NCBI RefSeq assembly: GCF_001666755.1
Contig: NZ_LZJC01000021.1
Coordinates: 62,001 to 126,000, forward strand
DNA from: Mycobacterium sp. E1214
Lineage (GTDB): Bacteria > Actinomycetota > Actinomycetes > Mycobacteriales > Mycobacteriaceae
Direction: 5' to 3'
DNA length: 64,000 nucleotides
The translations under genes and the position numbers were made by a program. Below the pieces are notes generated by a model, which was not told the DNA's origin, ran no database searches, and worked only from the letters and a program-made list of their open reading frames with translations. Of this stretch, positions 8,246-18,574 are shown piece by piece. Position 1 is the stretch's first letter. Every line of letters starts with the position of its first letter.

Positions 8246-9505
8246 TCAGCCGCCGTTACGACGCGCCCTGGCCAACACCTGATCGTCGGCGCGGTCGTCG
8301 TCGCGGCGGGGTCCCTCGAAGGCCCGGGCGCGCTCCTCGGCGTCCGGGCTACCCGTGAAGGTCCCCGACACGGCGGCGTCCACGCGCGATTGCGCGGCGT
8401 CGGGGGCCGCCGGCTGGCCGCCGTCCAGCACGCCGGGAAGCGACCCTTGCGAGTGCTCGACGCGGTGGCGCAGCAGAGCGCCCTGCTGGGTGCGATGCAG
8501 CCAGGTGACCATGCCCTCGCGGACCGCGCAGCGCAGGTCGAACAGCAGGCCCGCGTTGGCGGCGCTGACCAGCATGCGCACCCGGACCCGGCCCTCGACC
8601 GCGTCGGTGACCTGCAGCACTCCGGCGCGGCCGTCCCACAGCTCGTTGCAGCGCAGCAGCCGGTCCAGCTCTTCGCGCATCGCGTCCAGCGGAACGCTGA
8701 AGTCGACGTCCATCTCCACGGTGCCCAGCAGCGCGGTGGCGTTGCGGGTCCAGTTCTGGAACGGCGTCTTGGTGAAGTAGGTGCACGGCAGCACCAGCCG
8801 ACGCTCGTCCCACAGGTGCGCGACCACGTAGGTCAGCGTGATCTCCTCGATGCGGCCCCACTCGTTCTCCAGCACCACCACGTCGCCCACCCGGATCGCG
8901 TCGGAGAACGCGATCTGCAGGCCCGCAAACACTGCGCCCAGGGAGGTCTGCGCCGCCAGACCGGCGACCACCGACAGCACCCCGGCCGAGGCGAACAGCG
9001 TCTTACCCAGGTTGGAGAAGGCGGGGAACGTCATCAGGATGGTCGCGAGGCCGAACGCCACCACCAGGGCGACGACCAGGCGGCGCAGCACCGTGATCTG
9101 CGTGCGCACCTTGCGCCGGTGCCGGTCGGCATCGCTGATTTCCTCGCCGCCGGCGAACCGCGCGATGGCGCGCCGCTCGGCGACGAACACCAGGCTGGCC
9201 ACCAGCCAGGTGCCCGTGGCCATGACGGCGATCACCAGCAGGTGGTCCGCCCAGCCGCGCCACATCGCCGACGAGTCCGACGTGTGATGCATCGCGTTCG
9301 TCGCGGCGATGACCATGAAGGTGGCCCGCAGGGGCCCGCGGGTCAGCACGTCGATGTCGGCGATGATCGCGCTGCGGCCCTTCACCCGCTGCAACAGCCA
9401 CGACAACGCGACACCGAGGCCGTAGGCGAACACCACGGCGCCCACCACCCAGCCGACGTTGAGGGCCGTGTGGGCGAAGGTCTCGGGCACGATCGTTTTC
9501 GGCAT
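8246..9505 (-). CDS. MscS-type mechanosensitive ion channel protein
   Basis: 419 aa from ATG 9505. Four or more N-terminal transmembrane helices lead into the MscS core: the Gly/Ala-rich pore helix GVLSVVAGLAAQTSLGAVFA, then the beta domain FSDAIRVGDVVVLENEWG, ITLTYVVAHLWDERRLVLPC and YFTKTPFQNWTR. These channels open under membrane tension to release solutes at hypo-osmotic shock. The C-terminal 75 residues are an Ala/Asp/Arg-rich cytoplasmic tail. The frame continues upstream to 9559, but the preferred start gives a normal N-terminus before the first helix. Faces the hrpA gene divergently. Confidence 0.9.
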   Translation of the reverse strand: MPKTIVPETFAHTALNVGWVVGAVVFAYGLGVALSWLLQRVKGRSAIIADIDVLTRGPLRATFMVIAATNAMHHTSDSSAMWRGWADHLLVIAVMATGTWLVASLVFVAERRAIARFAGGEEISDADRHRRKVRTQITVLRRLVVALVVAFGLATILMTFPAFSNLGKTLFASAGVLSVVAGLAAQTSLGAVFAGLQIAFSDAIRVGDVVVLENEWGRIEEITLTYVVAHLWDERRLVLPCTYFTKTPFQNWTRNATALLGTVEMDVDFSVPLDAMREELDRLLRCNELWDGRAGVLQVTDAVEGRVRVRMLVSAANAGLLFDLRCAVREGMVTWLHRTQQGALLRHRVEHSQGSLPGVLDGGQPAAPDAAQSRVDAAVSGTFTGSPDAEERARAFEGPRRDDDRADDQVLARARRNGG

Positions 9506-9666
9506 AGCGAAGGCTGCTCCTGGGTGGGGGAGGGTGGGATTCACGCCATTGGGGCCCAACTCGGGGCCTCATAGGCCTTCCCCGGATGCGGCTCGAAAAA
9601 AACGTCAGCCCACAGTTTTTCGGATTGAGACCGTCGTCACAGCAAACGCCGGTTCGCGGCCGCGCC

Positions 9667-9672
9667 TATCGT
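9667..9672 (+). promoter_or_regulatory. Predicted -10 element of hrpA (leaderless)
   Basis: TATCGT lies six bases before GTG 9679, so transcription about seven bases downstream would begin at the start codon. No ribosome-binding purine tract is visible before that GTG. No good -35 is recognised. Confidence 0.4.
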
Positions 9673-9678
9673 GGCCTG

Positions 9679-12600
9679 GTGGCCGAACCGTCCGTCGTGC
9701 AGTTACGCGAGCGGCTCGACGGTCTGACCTTTCGCGACGCCGCCCGGCTGGGCCGGCGGCTCAAGCAGCTGCGCGGCGCCGCCCCGGAGAAGCTGCAGCC
9801 CCTGGCCGACCAGGTCGCCGCGTCCGAGGCGCTCGTCGCCGCGCGCCGCGCGGCGCTGCCGGCGATCAGCTACCCCGACCTGCCGGTCAGCGAGCGCCGC
9901 GAGGAGCTCGCCCACGCCATCGCCGGCAACCAGGTGGTCGTCGTCGCCGGAGAGACCGGGTCCGGGAAGACCACCCAGCTGCCCAAGATCTGCCTGGAGG
10001 CGGGCCGCGGCATTCGCGGCACGATCGGGCACACGCAGCCACGCCGGTTGGCCGCGCGCACTGTCGCCCAACGCATCGCCGACGAGCTGGGCAGCCCGCT
10101 GGGCGACATCGTCGGCTACACCGTGCGTTTCACCGACCAGGTCAGCGACCGGACGCTGGTCAAGTTGATGACCGACGGGATCCTGCTCGCCGAGATCCAG
10201 CGGGACCGCCGGCTGTTGCGCTACGACACGTTGATTCTCGACGAGGCCCACGAACGCAGCCTCAACGTCGATTTTCTGCTCGGCTACCTGCGCGAGCTGC
10301 TGCCGCGCCGCCCCGACCTCAAACTCATCGTGACGTCGGCGACCATTGAGCCGCAACGCTTTGCGGCGCACTTCGGCGGCGCACCGATCGTCGAGGTGTC
10401 CGGGCGGACGTATCCGGTCGAGATCCGCTACCGGCCGCTCGAGGTCGCCGTGCCGGCCGCCGCCGCGCCCGACTCCGGGGATCCCGACGACCCGGACCAC
10501 GAGGTGGTGCGCACCGAGATCCGCGACGAGATCGAGGCGATCGTCGACGCCATCGGAGAACTCGAGGCCGAGCCGCCCGGCGACGTTTTGGTGTTCCTGT
10601 CCGGCGAACGCGAAATCCGGGACACCGCAGAGGCGTTAGCGGGCCTGCGGCACACCGAGGTGCTGCCCCTGTATGCGCGCCTGCCGACCGCGGAGCAACA
10701 GAAAGTGTTCGCGCCCCACACGGGGCGCCGCGTCGTGTTGGCCACCAACGTCGCGGAAACGTCGCTGACCGTGCCCGGCATCCGCTATGTCGTCGACCCC
10801 GGCAACGCCCGCATCTCCCGGTACAGCCGCCGGCTGAAGGTGCAGCGGCTGCCGATCGAGCCCATCTCGCAGGCGTCCGCGGACCAGCGGGCCGGGCGCT
10901 GCGGCCGGATCGCCCCGGGGGTGTGCATCCGGCTGTACGCGGAGGACGACTTCGCCGCCCGACCGCGCTACACCGACCCCGAGATCCTGCGCACCAACCT
11001 CGCGGCCGTGCTGCTGCAGATGGCGGCCTTGCAGCTGGGGGACGTCGAGCTCTTTCCCTTCCTCGACCCACCGGACCGGCGCAGCGTCCGGGACGGCGTG
11101 CAGTTGCTGCAGGAACTCGGGGCCTTCGACGCCGGCGGGGCGATCACCGACCTCGGCCGCCGCCTGGCGCGGCTGCCCGTCGACCCGCGGCTCGGCCGGA
11201 TGATTCTGCAGGCCCAATCCGAGAGGTGCGTGCGCGAGGTGCTGGTGCTGGCCGCGGCGCTGACGATCCCCGACCCGCGTGAGCGTCCACACGACCGGGA
11301 AGAGGCCGCCCGCCAAAAGCACGCCCGCTTCACCGACGAGCATTCGGATTTCCTGTCCTACCTCAACCTGTGGCGGTATTTGCGCGAGCAGCGTAGAGCG
11401 TTGTCGGGTAACGCTTTTCGTCGGATGTGCCGCGAGGAGTTCCTGCATTACCTGCGCGTGCGGGAGTGGCAGGATCTGGTGGGGCAGCTGCGCAGCGTGG
11501 CCCGCGATCTGGGCGTCGTCGAGGAGACCGGCGAACCGGCCGACCCGGGCCGCGTCCACGCGGCGGTGCTCGCCGGCCTGCTCTCCCACATCGGGATGCG
11601 CCGCGAGGACGACCGGGATTACCTGGGCGCCCGCAACTCGCGCTTCGTCCTGGCGCCCGGGTCGGCGCTGAGCAAGCGGCCGCCGCGCTGGGTCGTGGTG
11701 GCCGAGCTGGTCGAGACCAGCCGCCTGTACGGCCGGACCGCGGCGCGCATCCAGCCCGAGGCCGTCGAGCGGATCGCGGGCGAACTGGTGCAACGCAGCT
11801 ACAGCGAACCGCATTGGGACGCCAAGCGCGGCGAGGTCATGGCGTACGAGCGGGTCACCCTCTACGGCCTGCCGCTGGTGGCGCGCCGCCGCGTCGGCTA
11901 CGCCGGCGTCGACCCGGTGGCGGCGCGCGAACTGTTCATCCGGCACGCGCTCGTCGAGGGGCAGTGGCAGACCCGGCACCACTTCTTCGGTGACAACGCG
12001 CGCCTGCGGGCCGAGGTGGAGGAGCTCGAGGAGCGGGCCCGCCGCCGCGACCTGCTCGTCGGCGACGAGGAGATCTTCGCGCTCTACGACGCCCGCATCC
12101 CCGCCGACGTGGTCTCCGCCCGGCACTTCGACGCATGGTGGAAAAAGCAGCGCCACCGCACCCCCGACCTGCTCAGCTTCACGCGCGAGGACCTGCTGCG
12201 CTCGCCCGACATCGCGGACGCCGAACGGCCGGACGCCTGGCAGGCCGGCGACGTCGCGCTGCCCTTGACCTACCGGTTCGAACCCGGCGCCGCGGACGAC
12301 GGTGTCACGGTGCACGTGCCGATCGACGTGCTGGCGCGCCTCGGCGGCGACGAATTCGCCTGGCAGGTGCCGGCCCTGCGCGAGGAACTGGTCACCGCGC
12401 TGATCCGCTCGCTGCCCAAGGATCTGCGCCGCAACTTCGTCCCGGCCCCCGACACCGCCCGCGCCGTGCTGGCCCACATCGACCCGGCGGGCGAACCCCT
12501 GCTGCCGGCGCTGCAGCGCGAATTGCGCCGCCGCACAGGGGTTGTCGTTCCCCTCGAGGCGTTCGGACTCGACAAGCTGCCGCCGCATCTGCGGGTGACG

Positions 12601-13590
12601 TTCGCCGTCGAGGCCACCGACGGCACGGAGGTCGACCGCGGCAAGGACCTGGCGGCGCTGCAGGAGCGGCTCACCACGCCGGCCCGCCGGGCCGTCGCGC
12701 AGGCGGTGGCGGCTGAGCTGGAGCGCACGGGCCTGCGCGGGTGGCCGGACGACGTCGACGAGCTGCCCCGCGCGGTCGAGCGCACGATCGACGGGCGCAC
12801 GGTGCGGGGGTACCCCGCCCTCGTCGACGCCGAGTCTTCCGTCGAGCTGCGGGTGTTCGCGACGCCGGCCGAGCAGGCCCGGGCGATGGGATCCGGCACG
12901 CGGCGGCTGTTGCGGCTCAGCCTGCCGTCACCCGTGAAAGCCGTTGAGCGCCAACTGTCCCCGCGCACCCGGCTGGGGCTGGGCGGCAACCCCGACGGGT
13001 CGCTGTCGGCGCTCATCGAGGACTGCGCCGACGCCGCGGTGGACGCGTTGGTGCCAGAACCCGCGTGGACCCGCGCCGGCTTCGCCGCGCTTCGCGACAG
13101 GGTCGCGACGGCCCTGGTGCCGCAGACCGTCCAGGTTTTGGGACGCGTCGAAGACGTGTTGGCGGCCGCACAGCATGTCCGCCTCGCGCTGCCCGCACAG
13201 GCGCCGCCCGCCCAGCAGGAGGCGATCGCCGACATCCGCGCCCAGCTCGATCGGCTGTTGCCAACCGGTTTCGTCACCGCCACGGGTGTCGGCGGTCTCA
13301 CCGACCTCACCCGCTACCTGACCGCGGTCGGCCGCCGCCTCGACCGGCTGCCGCACGGGCTGCAGGCCGACCGCGAACGCCTGCAGCGGGTGCGGGCCGT
13401 GCAGGACGCCTACGCCGAACTGCTCGCGACCCTGCCCGCGGCGCGCAGGGCGGCCGCGGAGGTGCGCGACATCGGACGACAGATCGAGGAGTTGCGGGTG
13501 AGCTTGTGGGCACAACAGCTGGGCACGCCCCGCCCGGTCAGCGAACAGCGCATTTACCGCGCGATCGACGCGGTACGCGACCACGCCTGA
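9679..13590 (+). CDS. hrpA: ATP-dependent RNA helicase HrpA (DEAH/RHA family)
   Basis: 1303 aa, the usual size of bacterial HrpA. Motifs (numbered from GTG 9679): Walker A GETGSGKTT (91-99), DEAH (188-191), SAT (220-222) and QRAGRCGR (403-410), followed by the winged-helix/ratchet (HA2) and OB regions and the long C-terminal HrpA-specific domain (DUF3418). Such enzymes unwind RNA; in other bacteria HrpA acts on mRNA processing and on stalled ribosomes. The frame is open to 9586, but the leaderless-type -10 at 9667 and the MAEPS-like N-terminus favour GTG 9679. It is transcribed alone. Confidence 0.95.
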   Translation: MAEPSVVQLRERLDGLTFRDAARLGRRLKQLRGAAPEKLQPLADQVAASEALVAARRAALPAISYPDLPVSERREELAHAIAGNQVVVVAGETGSGKTTQLPKICLEAGRGIRGTIGHTQPRRLAARTVAQRIADELGSPLGDIVGYTVRFTDQVSDRTLVKLMTDGILLAEIQRDRRLLRYDTLILDEAHERSLNVDFLLGYLRELLPRRPDLKLIVTSATIEPQRFAAHFGGAPIVEVSGRTYPVEIRYRPLEVAVPAAAAPDSGDPDDPDHEVVRTEIRDEIEAIVDAIGELEAEPPGDVLVFLSGEREIRDTAEALAGLRHTEVLPLYARLPTAEQQKVFAPHTGRRVVLATNVAETSLTVPGIRYVVDPGNARISRYSRRLKVQRLPIEPISQASADQRAGRCGRIAPGVCIRLYAEDDFAARPRYTDPEILRTNLAAVLLQMAALQLGDVELFPFLDPPDRRSVRDGVQLLQELGAFDAGGAITDLGRRLARLPVDPRLGRMILQAQSERCVREVLVLAAALTIPDPRERPHDREEAARQKHARFTDEHSDFLSYLNLWRYLREQRRALSGNAFRRMCREEFLHYLRVREWQDLVGQLRSVARDLGVVEETGEPADPGRVHAAVLAGLLSHIGMRREDDRDYLGARNSRFVLAPGSALSKRPPRWVVVAELVETSRLYGRTAARIQPEAVERIAGELVQRSYSEPHWDAKRGEVMAYERVTLYGLPLVARRRVGYAGVDPVAARELFIRHALVEGQWQTRHHFFGDNARLRAEVEELEERARRRDLLVGDEEIFALYDARIPADVVSARHFDAWWKKQRHRTPDLLSFTREDLLRSPDIADAERPDAWQAGDVALPLTYRFEPGAADDGVTVHVPIDVLARLGGDEFAWQVPALREELVTALIRSLPKDLRRNFVPAPDTARAVLAHIDPAGEPLLPALQRELRRRTGVVVPLEAFGLDKLPPHLRVTFAVEATDGTEVDRGKDLAALQERLTTPARRAVAQAVAAELERTGLRGWPDDVDELPRAVERTIDGRTVRGYPALVDAESSVELRVFATPAEQARAMGSGTRRLLRLSLPSPVKAVERQLSPRTRLGLGGNPDGSLSALIEDCADAAVDALVPEPAWTRAGFAALRDRVATALVPQTVQVLGRVEDVLAAAQHVRLALPAQAPPAQQEAIADIRAQLDRLLPTGFVTATGVGGLTDLTRYLTAVGRRLDRLPHGLQADRERLQRVRAVQDAYAELLATLPAARRAAAEVRDIGRQIEELRVSLWAQQLGTPRPVSEQRIYRAIDAVRDHA

Positions 13591-13602
13591 GCGCTCGCTC
13601 AG
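13587..13602 (+). terminator. Hairpin overlapping the hrpA stop codon
   Basis: Perfect 7-bp arms CTGAGCG and CGCTCAG separated by two bases, starting just before the TGA of hrpA. There is no U-tract, which is common for mycobacterial terminators. The loop is very short, so part of the stem must stay open. Confidence 0.35.
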
Positions 13603-13795
13603 CCGCCGATAGCGTTGCACCTCAAGGCCTTTCGCAGCGTCGCCGTCCTGCCCGGTGCCACCACCGCCCCCGGGTAGGCCGGGCCCGCGACCGCCGCGCC
13701 CGCGGCGCCCGGCGGGTTGCGACCAAACGACGGCTCGCGGCGACCGCCGGGGTGTAACGTGCCGGTGTTCGCTCATCAATTCCCAGGAAGCACTC

Positions 13796-14776
13796 ATGGT
13801 GGACATCCCAAGCGACGAACCGGCCGAACCGCCGCTGGAGTGGGCAGAGGCGCAGCCGCTGCTGCGCCCGGTGCTGCGGCCGCAGAGCTACGTCAACCAC
13901 CTGGTCAACAACGAGGCCCAGCCCTGGGTGCGCCAGGTATTGCCGTTCATCAGCGAGTTGGTGGTGGTGGACCTGCCGGACGCGCGCGCCATGGTCACCC
14001 CGCAGGAGACCACCGCGTGGGGAATCAGCGGCGAGCAGGCGTTCGCCGTCGCCCGGGAGAACCTCACCGCCCGCCAACAGACGTTCGCGCCGGGCGAAAG
14101 GTTCCTGTTGCAGGACGCCGACGGCAGCTCCTACATCGATTCGATGATCCTGGCCACCGGCTGGCTGGGCTCCCTGTCCGTCCCCGGCGGCCCGCGACCC
14201 CTGGTGTTCTTCCCCGGCGACGGCGCGTTGCTCCTGGGCACCGACGCCCCCGACGTGGCCCCGGAGCTGTTCTCGATCGCCGAGCAGATGTACCGGGACG
14301 CCTCCGTGCCGATCTCCCCACAGGGCTACACCTTCGAGGGCAGCACCATCGTGCCGTTCGACCAAGCCGGCCCGCACCCGCTACGTGACCTGGCGCTGCG
14401 GGCACGAACGATCTTGGCCGCCAACGAATATCGGCAGCAGACCGAGTTCCTTCGGGAGCACTACGAGCGCGAGATGTTCCCGCAGTACGTCGGCGCGGCG
14501 CGCATCGTCGAGACGTCCTGGGGGATGCGGACCACCGCCGTCTGGGGGCAGGGCATTCCGTGGGAGTTGCCGCAGACGGACTACGTGACGTTCCTGGCCG
14601 GCGACCCGGCCAACGTCTCCGACACGTTCTCGGTACCGTTCGCCACCGTGGTCGACGTGGTGGGCATCCTGCCCGTGGTCGGGCTCAACCCGGTGAGGTA
14701 CCGCGCCACCGAATGGCCGACGCCCGACGCGCTGGCGGCGCTCAAGGCGCACACCGTCAGCCTGCCCAACGCCTGA
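13796..14776 (+). CDS. Conserved hypothetical protein (possible DUF1444-like)
   Basis: 326 aa. ATG 13796 has CAGGAAG upstream as a ribosome site. It is cytosolic, with no signal or membrane segment. Mixed alpha/beta sequence: LRPVLRPQSYVNHLVN and VRQVLPFISELVVVDLPDAR near the N-terminus, then YIDSMILATGWLGSL and LVFFPGDGALLLG. I do not recognise a catalytic motif. The arrangement (a start that binds a peptide or effector, then a decision between strands) is reminiscent of DUF1444/YtpQ-type proteins, but that is weak. It follows hrpA by 205 bp and is convergent with the small acidic gene. Confidence 0.7.
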   Translation: MVDIPSDEPAEPPLEWAEAQPLLRPVLRPQSYVNHLVNNEAQPWVRQVLPFISELVVVDLPDARAMVTPQETTAWGISGEQAFAVARENLTARQQTFAPGERFLLQDADGSSYIDSMILATGWLGSLSVPGGPRPLVFFPGDGALLLGTDAPDVAPELFSIAEQMYRDASVPISPQGYTFEGSTIVPFDQAGPHPLRDLALRARTILAANEYRQQTEFLREHYEREMFPQYVGAARIVETSWGMRTTAVWGQGIPWELPQTDYVTFLAGDPANVSDTFSVPFATVVDVVGILPVVGLNPVRYRATEWPTPDALAALKAHTVSLPNA

Positions 14777-14782
14777 GCGGCC

Positions 14783-14953
14783 TCAGTCCGGGGGCTCGTT
14801 CTCCGAGCCGCGGGTGGCGGTGTTCTCACGCTCGCTGGGCTTGCCCGGCACATCCGCGGCCTCCCGGTCGTCGGCGACCTTCTCCTCGAGTTCGTCGACA
14901 ATGTTCTCCAGCTGCTGAGCGCGGCTCACGGGGTCTTCGTCGGGTTTTGTCAT
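14783..14953 (-). CDS. Small acidic hypothetical protein
   Basis: 56 aa, start ATG 14953 with GGAAGGCGAT directly upstream as a ribosome site. The sequence is strongly acidic, with a central helix (AQQLENIVDELEEKVADDRE) and a disordered tail. The same frame is open far upstream, but that part is only the complement of the zwf gene. No family is recognised. It lies 6 bp from the stop of the 13796-14776 gene and is divergent from zwf. Confidence 0.6.
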   Translation of the reverse strand: MTKPDEDPVSRAQQLENIVDELEEKVADDREAADVPGKPSERENTATRGSENEPPD

Positions 14954-15130
14954 ATCGCCTTCCTGGAGTGGCAAGGGCACGGATCCCACCGCTGAAATCC
15001 GCCGCCATCCCATACCCCGCCGCAACGCGGGTAATCGGATTGCGACGGACGTCGCAGTGCGCCCGCCGTGCGGAACGGCGAGACGCCGAACGACGAGACA
15101 TAGCGGCGCGGCAATGGAAGTATCGCAGAG

Positions 15131-16633
15131 GTGGCCACCCAGAAACCGCAGACCATCTCGTACCCGGCTCCCGACCGACGCCCGCACCGCCACCAGGCCG
15201 ACCCGCTCGACCCGCACGTCATCGTCCTCTTCGGCGCCACGGGTGACCTGGCCAAGCGCAAGCTGCTGCCCGGCCTGGCCTACCTGGACCAGTCCGAGCT
15301 CGCCCCCCACATCCAGATCGTCGCCACCTCGCTGGAAGACCTCAGCGACGACGACTTCCGCGACCTGGCCAAGAAGGCGATCGACGACTTCGGCACCCAC
15401 AAGCTGACGCCCGAACAATGGGCCAACTTCGAGAAAATCGTCACCTACGTGCCGCAGGGCGCCGGACCTCAGGCGCTGGCGGATGCGGTCGCCCAAGCCG
15501 AGGAGAATCTCGGCGGCGACAACGTGCGCCGCCTGCATTACCTGTCGGTGCCGCCGAAGGCGGCGCGCGACGTCATCACCATGCTGCGCGACGCGAAGCT
15601 GGTCGAACGGTCGCGGGTGGTCATGGAGAAGCCGTTCGGGACGGACCTGTCCAGCGCGGTCGCCCTCAACGACTTCGTGCACGAAACCTTCGAGGAATCC
15701 CAGATCTTCCGGATCGACCACTTCCTGGGCAAGGAGGCCGCGCAGAACATCCTGGCGTTCCGATTCGCCAACGGCCTGTTCGAGCCGATCTGGAATCGCA
15801 ACTTCATCGACCACATCCAGATCGACATCCCCGAAGCCCTCGGGCTGGACCAACGCGCCAACTTCTACGAGGAGACCGGCGCGTACAAGGACATGGTGGT
15901 CACCCACCTGTTCCAGGTGATGGCGTTCGTGGTGATGGAGCCCCCGACGGCGCTCGAGCCGTTCGCCATCAGCGAGGAGAAGAACAAGGTCTTCCGCTCC
16001 ATGCTGCCCATCAAGCCCTCCGACGTGGTGCGCGGGCAGTACTACGGTTACCGCGAAGAGAACGGCGTGGCAAGGGATTCCGACACCGAGACGTTCATCG
16101 CGCTCAAGGTCGGCATCGACAACTGGCGCTGGGCCGGGGTGCCCATCTACCTGCGCACCGGTAAGAAGATGGCCGAGGGAATCCGGGTGATCTCGATCGC
16201 CTTCAAGGAGGCGCCCCGCACCATGTTCCCGCCGGGTTCGGGCGTGGGGACGCAGGGCCCGGACCACCTGACCTTCGACCTGGCCGACAACTCGAAGGTG
16301 TCGTTGTCGTTCTACGGCAAACGCCCCGGCCCGGGAATGAAGCTGGACAAGCTGTCGATGCAGTTCTCCTCGCAGGAGATCGACACCGTGGTCGACGTCC
16401 TGGAGGCCTACGAACGGCTGATCCTCGACGCGATGCGCGGCGATCACACGCTGTTCAACACCGCCGAGGGCATCGAATCCCTTTGGGAGCGTTCAGAACA
16501 GCTGCTCGAGGACCCGCCCCCGGCCAAGCTCTACCAGCCGGGCACCTGGGGCCCCAACGCGATTCACCAGCTCATCGCGCCGAACGCGTGGCGCCTCCCG
16601 TTCGAGCGGGGCTGGCGGGAATCCAAGCGCTAA
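15131..16633 (+). CDS. zwf: Glucose-6-phosphate dehydrogenase
   Basis: 500 aa. It catalyses the NADP-dependent first step of the oxidative pentose-phosphate pathway. The dinucleotide-binding [10 protein letters not shown] is at 35-44, VVMEKPFG at 163-170, and the catalytic signature RIDHFLGKE at 194-202. The C-terminal domain ([31 protein letters not shown]) is complete. GTG 15131 is the start, with GGAAG about 11 bp upstream. No pentose-phosphate partner (tal, tkt, opcA, pgl) is adjacent, so this is a stand-alone copy. Its 3' end overlaps the convergent methyltransferase gene by 4 bp. Confidence 0.95.
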   Translation: MATQKPQTISYPAPDRRPHRHQADPLDPHVIVLFGATGDLAKRKLLPGLAYLDQSELAPHIQIVATSLEDLSDDDFRDLAKKAIDDFGTHKLTPEQWANFEKIVTYVPQGAGPQALADAVAQAEENLGGDNVRRLHYLSVPPKAARDVITMLRDAKLVERSRVVMEKPFGTDLSSAVALNDFVHETFEESQIFRIDHFLGKEAAQNILAFRFANGLFEPIWNRNFIDHIQIDIPEALGLDQRANFYEETGAYKDMVVTHLFQVMAFVVMEPPTALEPFAISEEKNKVFRSMLPIKPSDVVRGQYYGYREENGVARDSDTETFIALKVGIDNWRWAGVPIYLRTGKKMAEGIRVISIAFKEAPRTMFPPGSGVGTQGPDHLTFDLADNSKVSLSFYGKRPGPGMKLDKLSMQFSSQEIDTVVDVLEAYERLILDAMRGDHTLFNTAEGIESLWERSEQLLEDPPPAKLYQPGTWGPNAIHQLIAPNAWRLPFERGWRESKR

Positions 16634-17556
16634 CCTTGCAGTTCGGCGGTCAGATAGCTGATCGCCCGCCGGAAGGAAGCCAGAATCTCGTTGTCCGGCA
16701 ACACGAATCCGTAGCGGTCATACAACTGCTCGGTGGGGAACTGGGTGACGCGCCAGCCGGTGGCGCTCAGGTGATCGGCGGCGGGCCGACGGGCGCCCAA
16801 CCACACCAGTTCGGCCACGTCGACGTCGAGGCCGTGGTCCCGCCAGGCCGCGCGCATCGACCGGGCGCGCTCGTCGGTGAAAACGCCCATGTCGGTGATG
16901 TTTTCGGTGGCCAGCCGGCTGCCGGGCGCGCTGAGCGCGGTGATGCTGTCCAGCAGCCGGTCCTGGGCCTCGGGCGGCAGGTAGGGGAGCAGGCCTTCGG
17001 CGATCCAGGCGGTGGCCGCCGTATCGTCAAAACCGTTGTCCCGCAGGGCCCGCGGCCAGTCGTCGCGCAAGTCGATGCTCACGGTGCGCCGCTGCGCGGT
17101 CGGCTCGGCGCCGATCCCGGCCAGGGTCTCGGTCTTGAAGGCGATCACCTCGGGCTGGTCGACCTCGAACACCACCGTGCCCTGCGGCCAGGCCAGTCGG
17201 TAGGCGCGCGCGTCGAGCCCGGCGGCCAGGATGACGGCCTGGCGCACGCCGTCGGCCGTCGCGGCGCCGAAGAAGTCGTCGAAGAAACGGGTCCGCACCG
17301 TCATCTGCTCGGACCGCTGCCGCAGCGTCATCGGCATGTCGTCACTGTCGAGGGGGACCTGCCCGTCGAGCATCCGCGTGAAGAATGGGTGACCCACCGC
17401 GCGCACCAGCGGCTCGGCGAACCGGTCGTCGAGCAGCGGCTCCGGCTGCCGCGAGGCCAGCGCCCGCGACGCCGCCACCATGGTGGCCGTCGCACCGACG
17501 CTCGAGGCCAGGTCCCAGCTGTCGCCCTCGCTGCGTGCCGTTCCGGACGGTGACAT
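16630..17556 (-). CDS. Class I SAM-dependent methyltransferase, TIGR00027/PPM-like family
   Basis: 308 aa. The mycobacterial family hallmark is complete: [28 protein letters not shown] N-terminus (positions 19-45), [20 protein letters not shown] (SAM-binding loop), [10 protein letters not shown] and [12 protein letters not shown]. This family is greatly expanded in mycobacteria and resembles leucine carboxyl methyltransferases; the targets are mostly unknown. ATG 17556 has GGAAGGGGAA as ribosome site. Convergent with zwf, with a 4-bp overlap of the two stop regions. Confidence 0.92.
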   Translation of the reverse strand: MSPSGTARSEGDSWDLASSVGATATMVAASRALASRQPEPLLDDRFAEPLVRAVGHPFFTRMLDGQVPLDSDDMPMTLRQRSEQMTVRTRFFDDFFGAATADGVRQAVILAAGLDARAYRLAWPQGTVVFEVDQPEVIAFKTETLAGIGAEPTAQRRTVSIDLRDDWPRALRDNGFDDTAATAWIAEGLLPYLPPEAQDRLLDSITALSAPGSRLATENITDMGVFTDERARSMRAAWRDHGLDVDVAELVWLGARRPAADHLSATGWRVTQFPTEQLYDRYGFVLPDNEILASFRRAISYLTAELQG

Positions 17557-17675
17557 GGATTCCCCTTCCTGCGCGTTGCGGCCCCGCGGCCGTCGAGATC
17601 GACGCTAGCGCGGCCCGGCCCGAAACGGCACCACGATAACGTCGGTCTCGACGCCACGAGGAGAAAGCACACTTC

Positions 17676-18551
17676 ATGACACCGAGCCTGCGCCCCCGCC
17701 GATCGGCCCTCTACCTGCCCGGCAACAAGCCGCGGGCGCTGGAGAAGGGGCAGAGCCTGCCCGCCGACGTGCTGGTGTTCGACCTCGAAGACGCGGTGGG
17801 ACCGGACACCAAGGCCGAGTCGCGGGCCGCGGTGTGCGAGGCGGTCCGCACCGGCAGCTATGCGCCCCGCGAGGTCGTCGTGCGCATCAACGGCCTGGGC
17901 ACCGAGTGGCACGAGGACGACCTGGCGGCGGTGGCCGGTTCGGCAGCGCACGGCGTGCTGGTGCCGAAGGTCGAAGGCGGCGAACAGGTCCGGGCGTTGG
18001 CCGCGTCCCTCGACGCCCTGGGCGCACCGGAGTCCTTGCACCTGTGGGTGATGATCGAAACGCCCAAGTCGTTTCTGCGTGCCGAGGAGATCGCATCGGC
18101 CAGCGAGCGGCTCGCCGCGCTGGTCATCGGCACCAACGACCTGGTCAACGACCTGCACGGCCTGCACGTGCCGGGCCGCGCGCCGATCGCCGCCGCGCTG
18201 TCGCTGGCCGTGCTGGGGGCGCGGGCGGCGGGCAAGGCCGTGCTGGACGGGGTGTTCAACGACATCACCGACGAAGCGGGGTTTCGCGCCGAGGCCCGGC
18301 AGGGCCGGGAGATGGGGTTCGACGGCAAAACCCTGATCCACCCGTCCCAAGTGGGCCCCGCCAACGCGGTCTTCGGCCCCTCGGAGCAGGAACTCGCCCA
18401 CGCACGCAAGGTCGTCGCCGCCTACGACGAGGCGCGGGCGGCGGGCACCAGTGTCATCACCGTCGACGGCCGCATGATCGAGAGCCTGCACGTGCGCGAC
18501 GCCCAGCGCATCCTCGCGCTCGCCGAGCGCATCCTAGAACTCGAGTCCTGA
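17676..18551 (+). CDS. CitE-like HpcH/HpaI CoA-ester lyase
   Basis: 291 aa. TIM-barrel lyase of the citrate lyase beta-subunit family: RRSALYLPGNKPRALEK, VFDLEDAVGPDTK (Mg-binding acids), VVRINGLGTEW, VPKVEGGEQV, WVMIETPKSFL, VIGTNDLVND and GFDGKTLIHPSQV. Stand-alone CitE-like enzymes cleave or form CoA esters such as malyl-CoA or citramalyl-CoA. No citrate lyase alpha or gamma subunit is nearby, so it is not a citrate lyase. ATG 17676 has GGAGAAA upstream. A strong hairpin follows its stop. Confidence 0.9.
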   Translation: MTPSLRPRRSALYLPGNKPRALEKGQSLPADVLVFDLEDAVGPDTKAESRAAVCEAVRTGSYAPREVVVRINGLGTEWHEDDLAAVAGSAAHGVLVPKVEGGEQVRALAASLDALGAPESLHLWVMIETPKSFLRAEEIASASERLAALVIGTNDLVNDLHGLHVPGRAPIAAALSLAVLGARAAGKAVLDGVFNDITDEAGFRAEARQGREMGFDGKTLIHPSQVGPANAVFGPSEQELAHARKVVAAYDEARAAGTSVITVDGRMIESLHVRDAQRILALAERILELES

Positions 18552-18553
18552 CC

Positions 18554-18574
18554 GGCGGGCGCGGTTGCGCCGCC
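18554..18574 (+). terminator. GC-rich hairpin after the CitE-like gene
   Basis: GGCGGGCGC pairs with GCGCCGCC around a GGTT loop with one bulged G, directly after the stop codon at 18549-18551. It has no U-tract, like many mycobacterial terminators. Confidence 0.5.

Noticed and set aside
10636..12588. Long minus-strand frame across hrpA
   Set aside because: Antisense of a complete HrpA; no recognisable motif and no ribosome site.
15000..16447. Minus-strand frame opposite zwf
   Set aside because: Only its last 57 codons (14783-14953) have a ribosome site and plausible protein; the rest is antisense.
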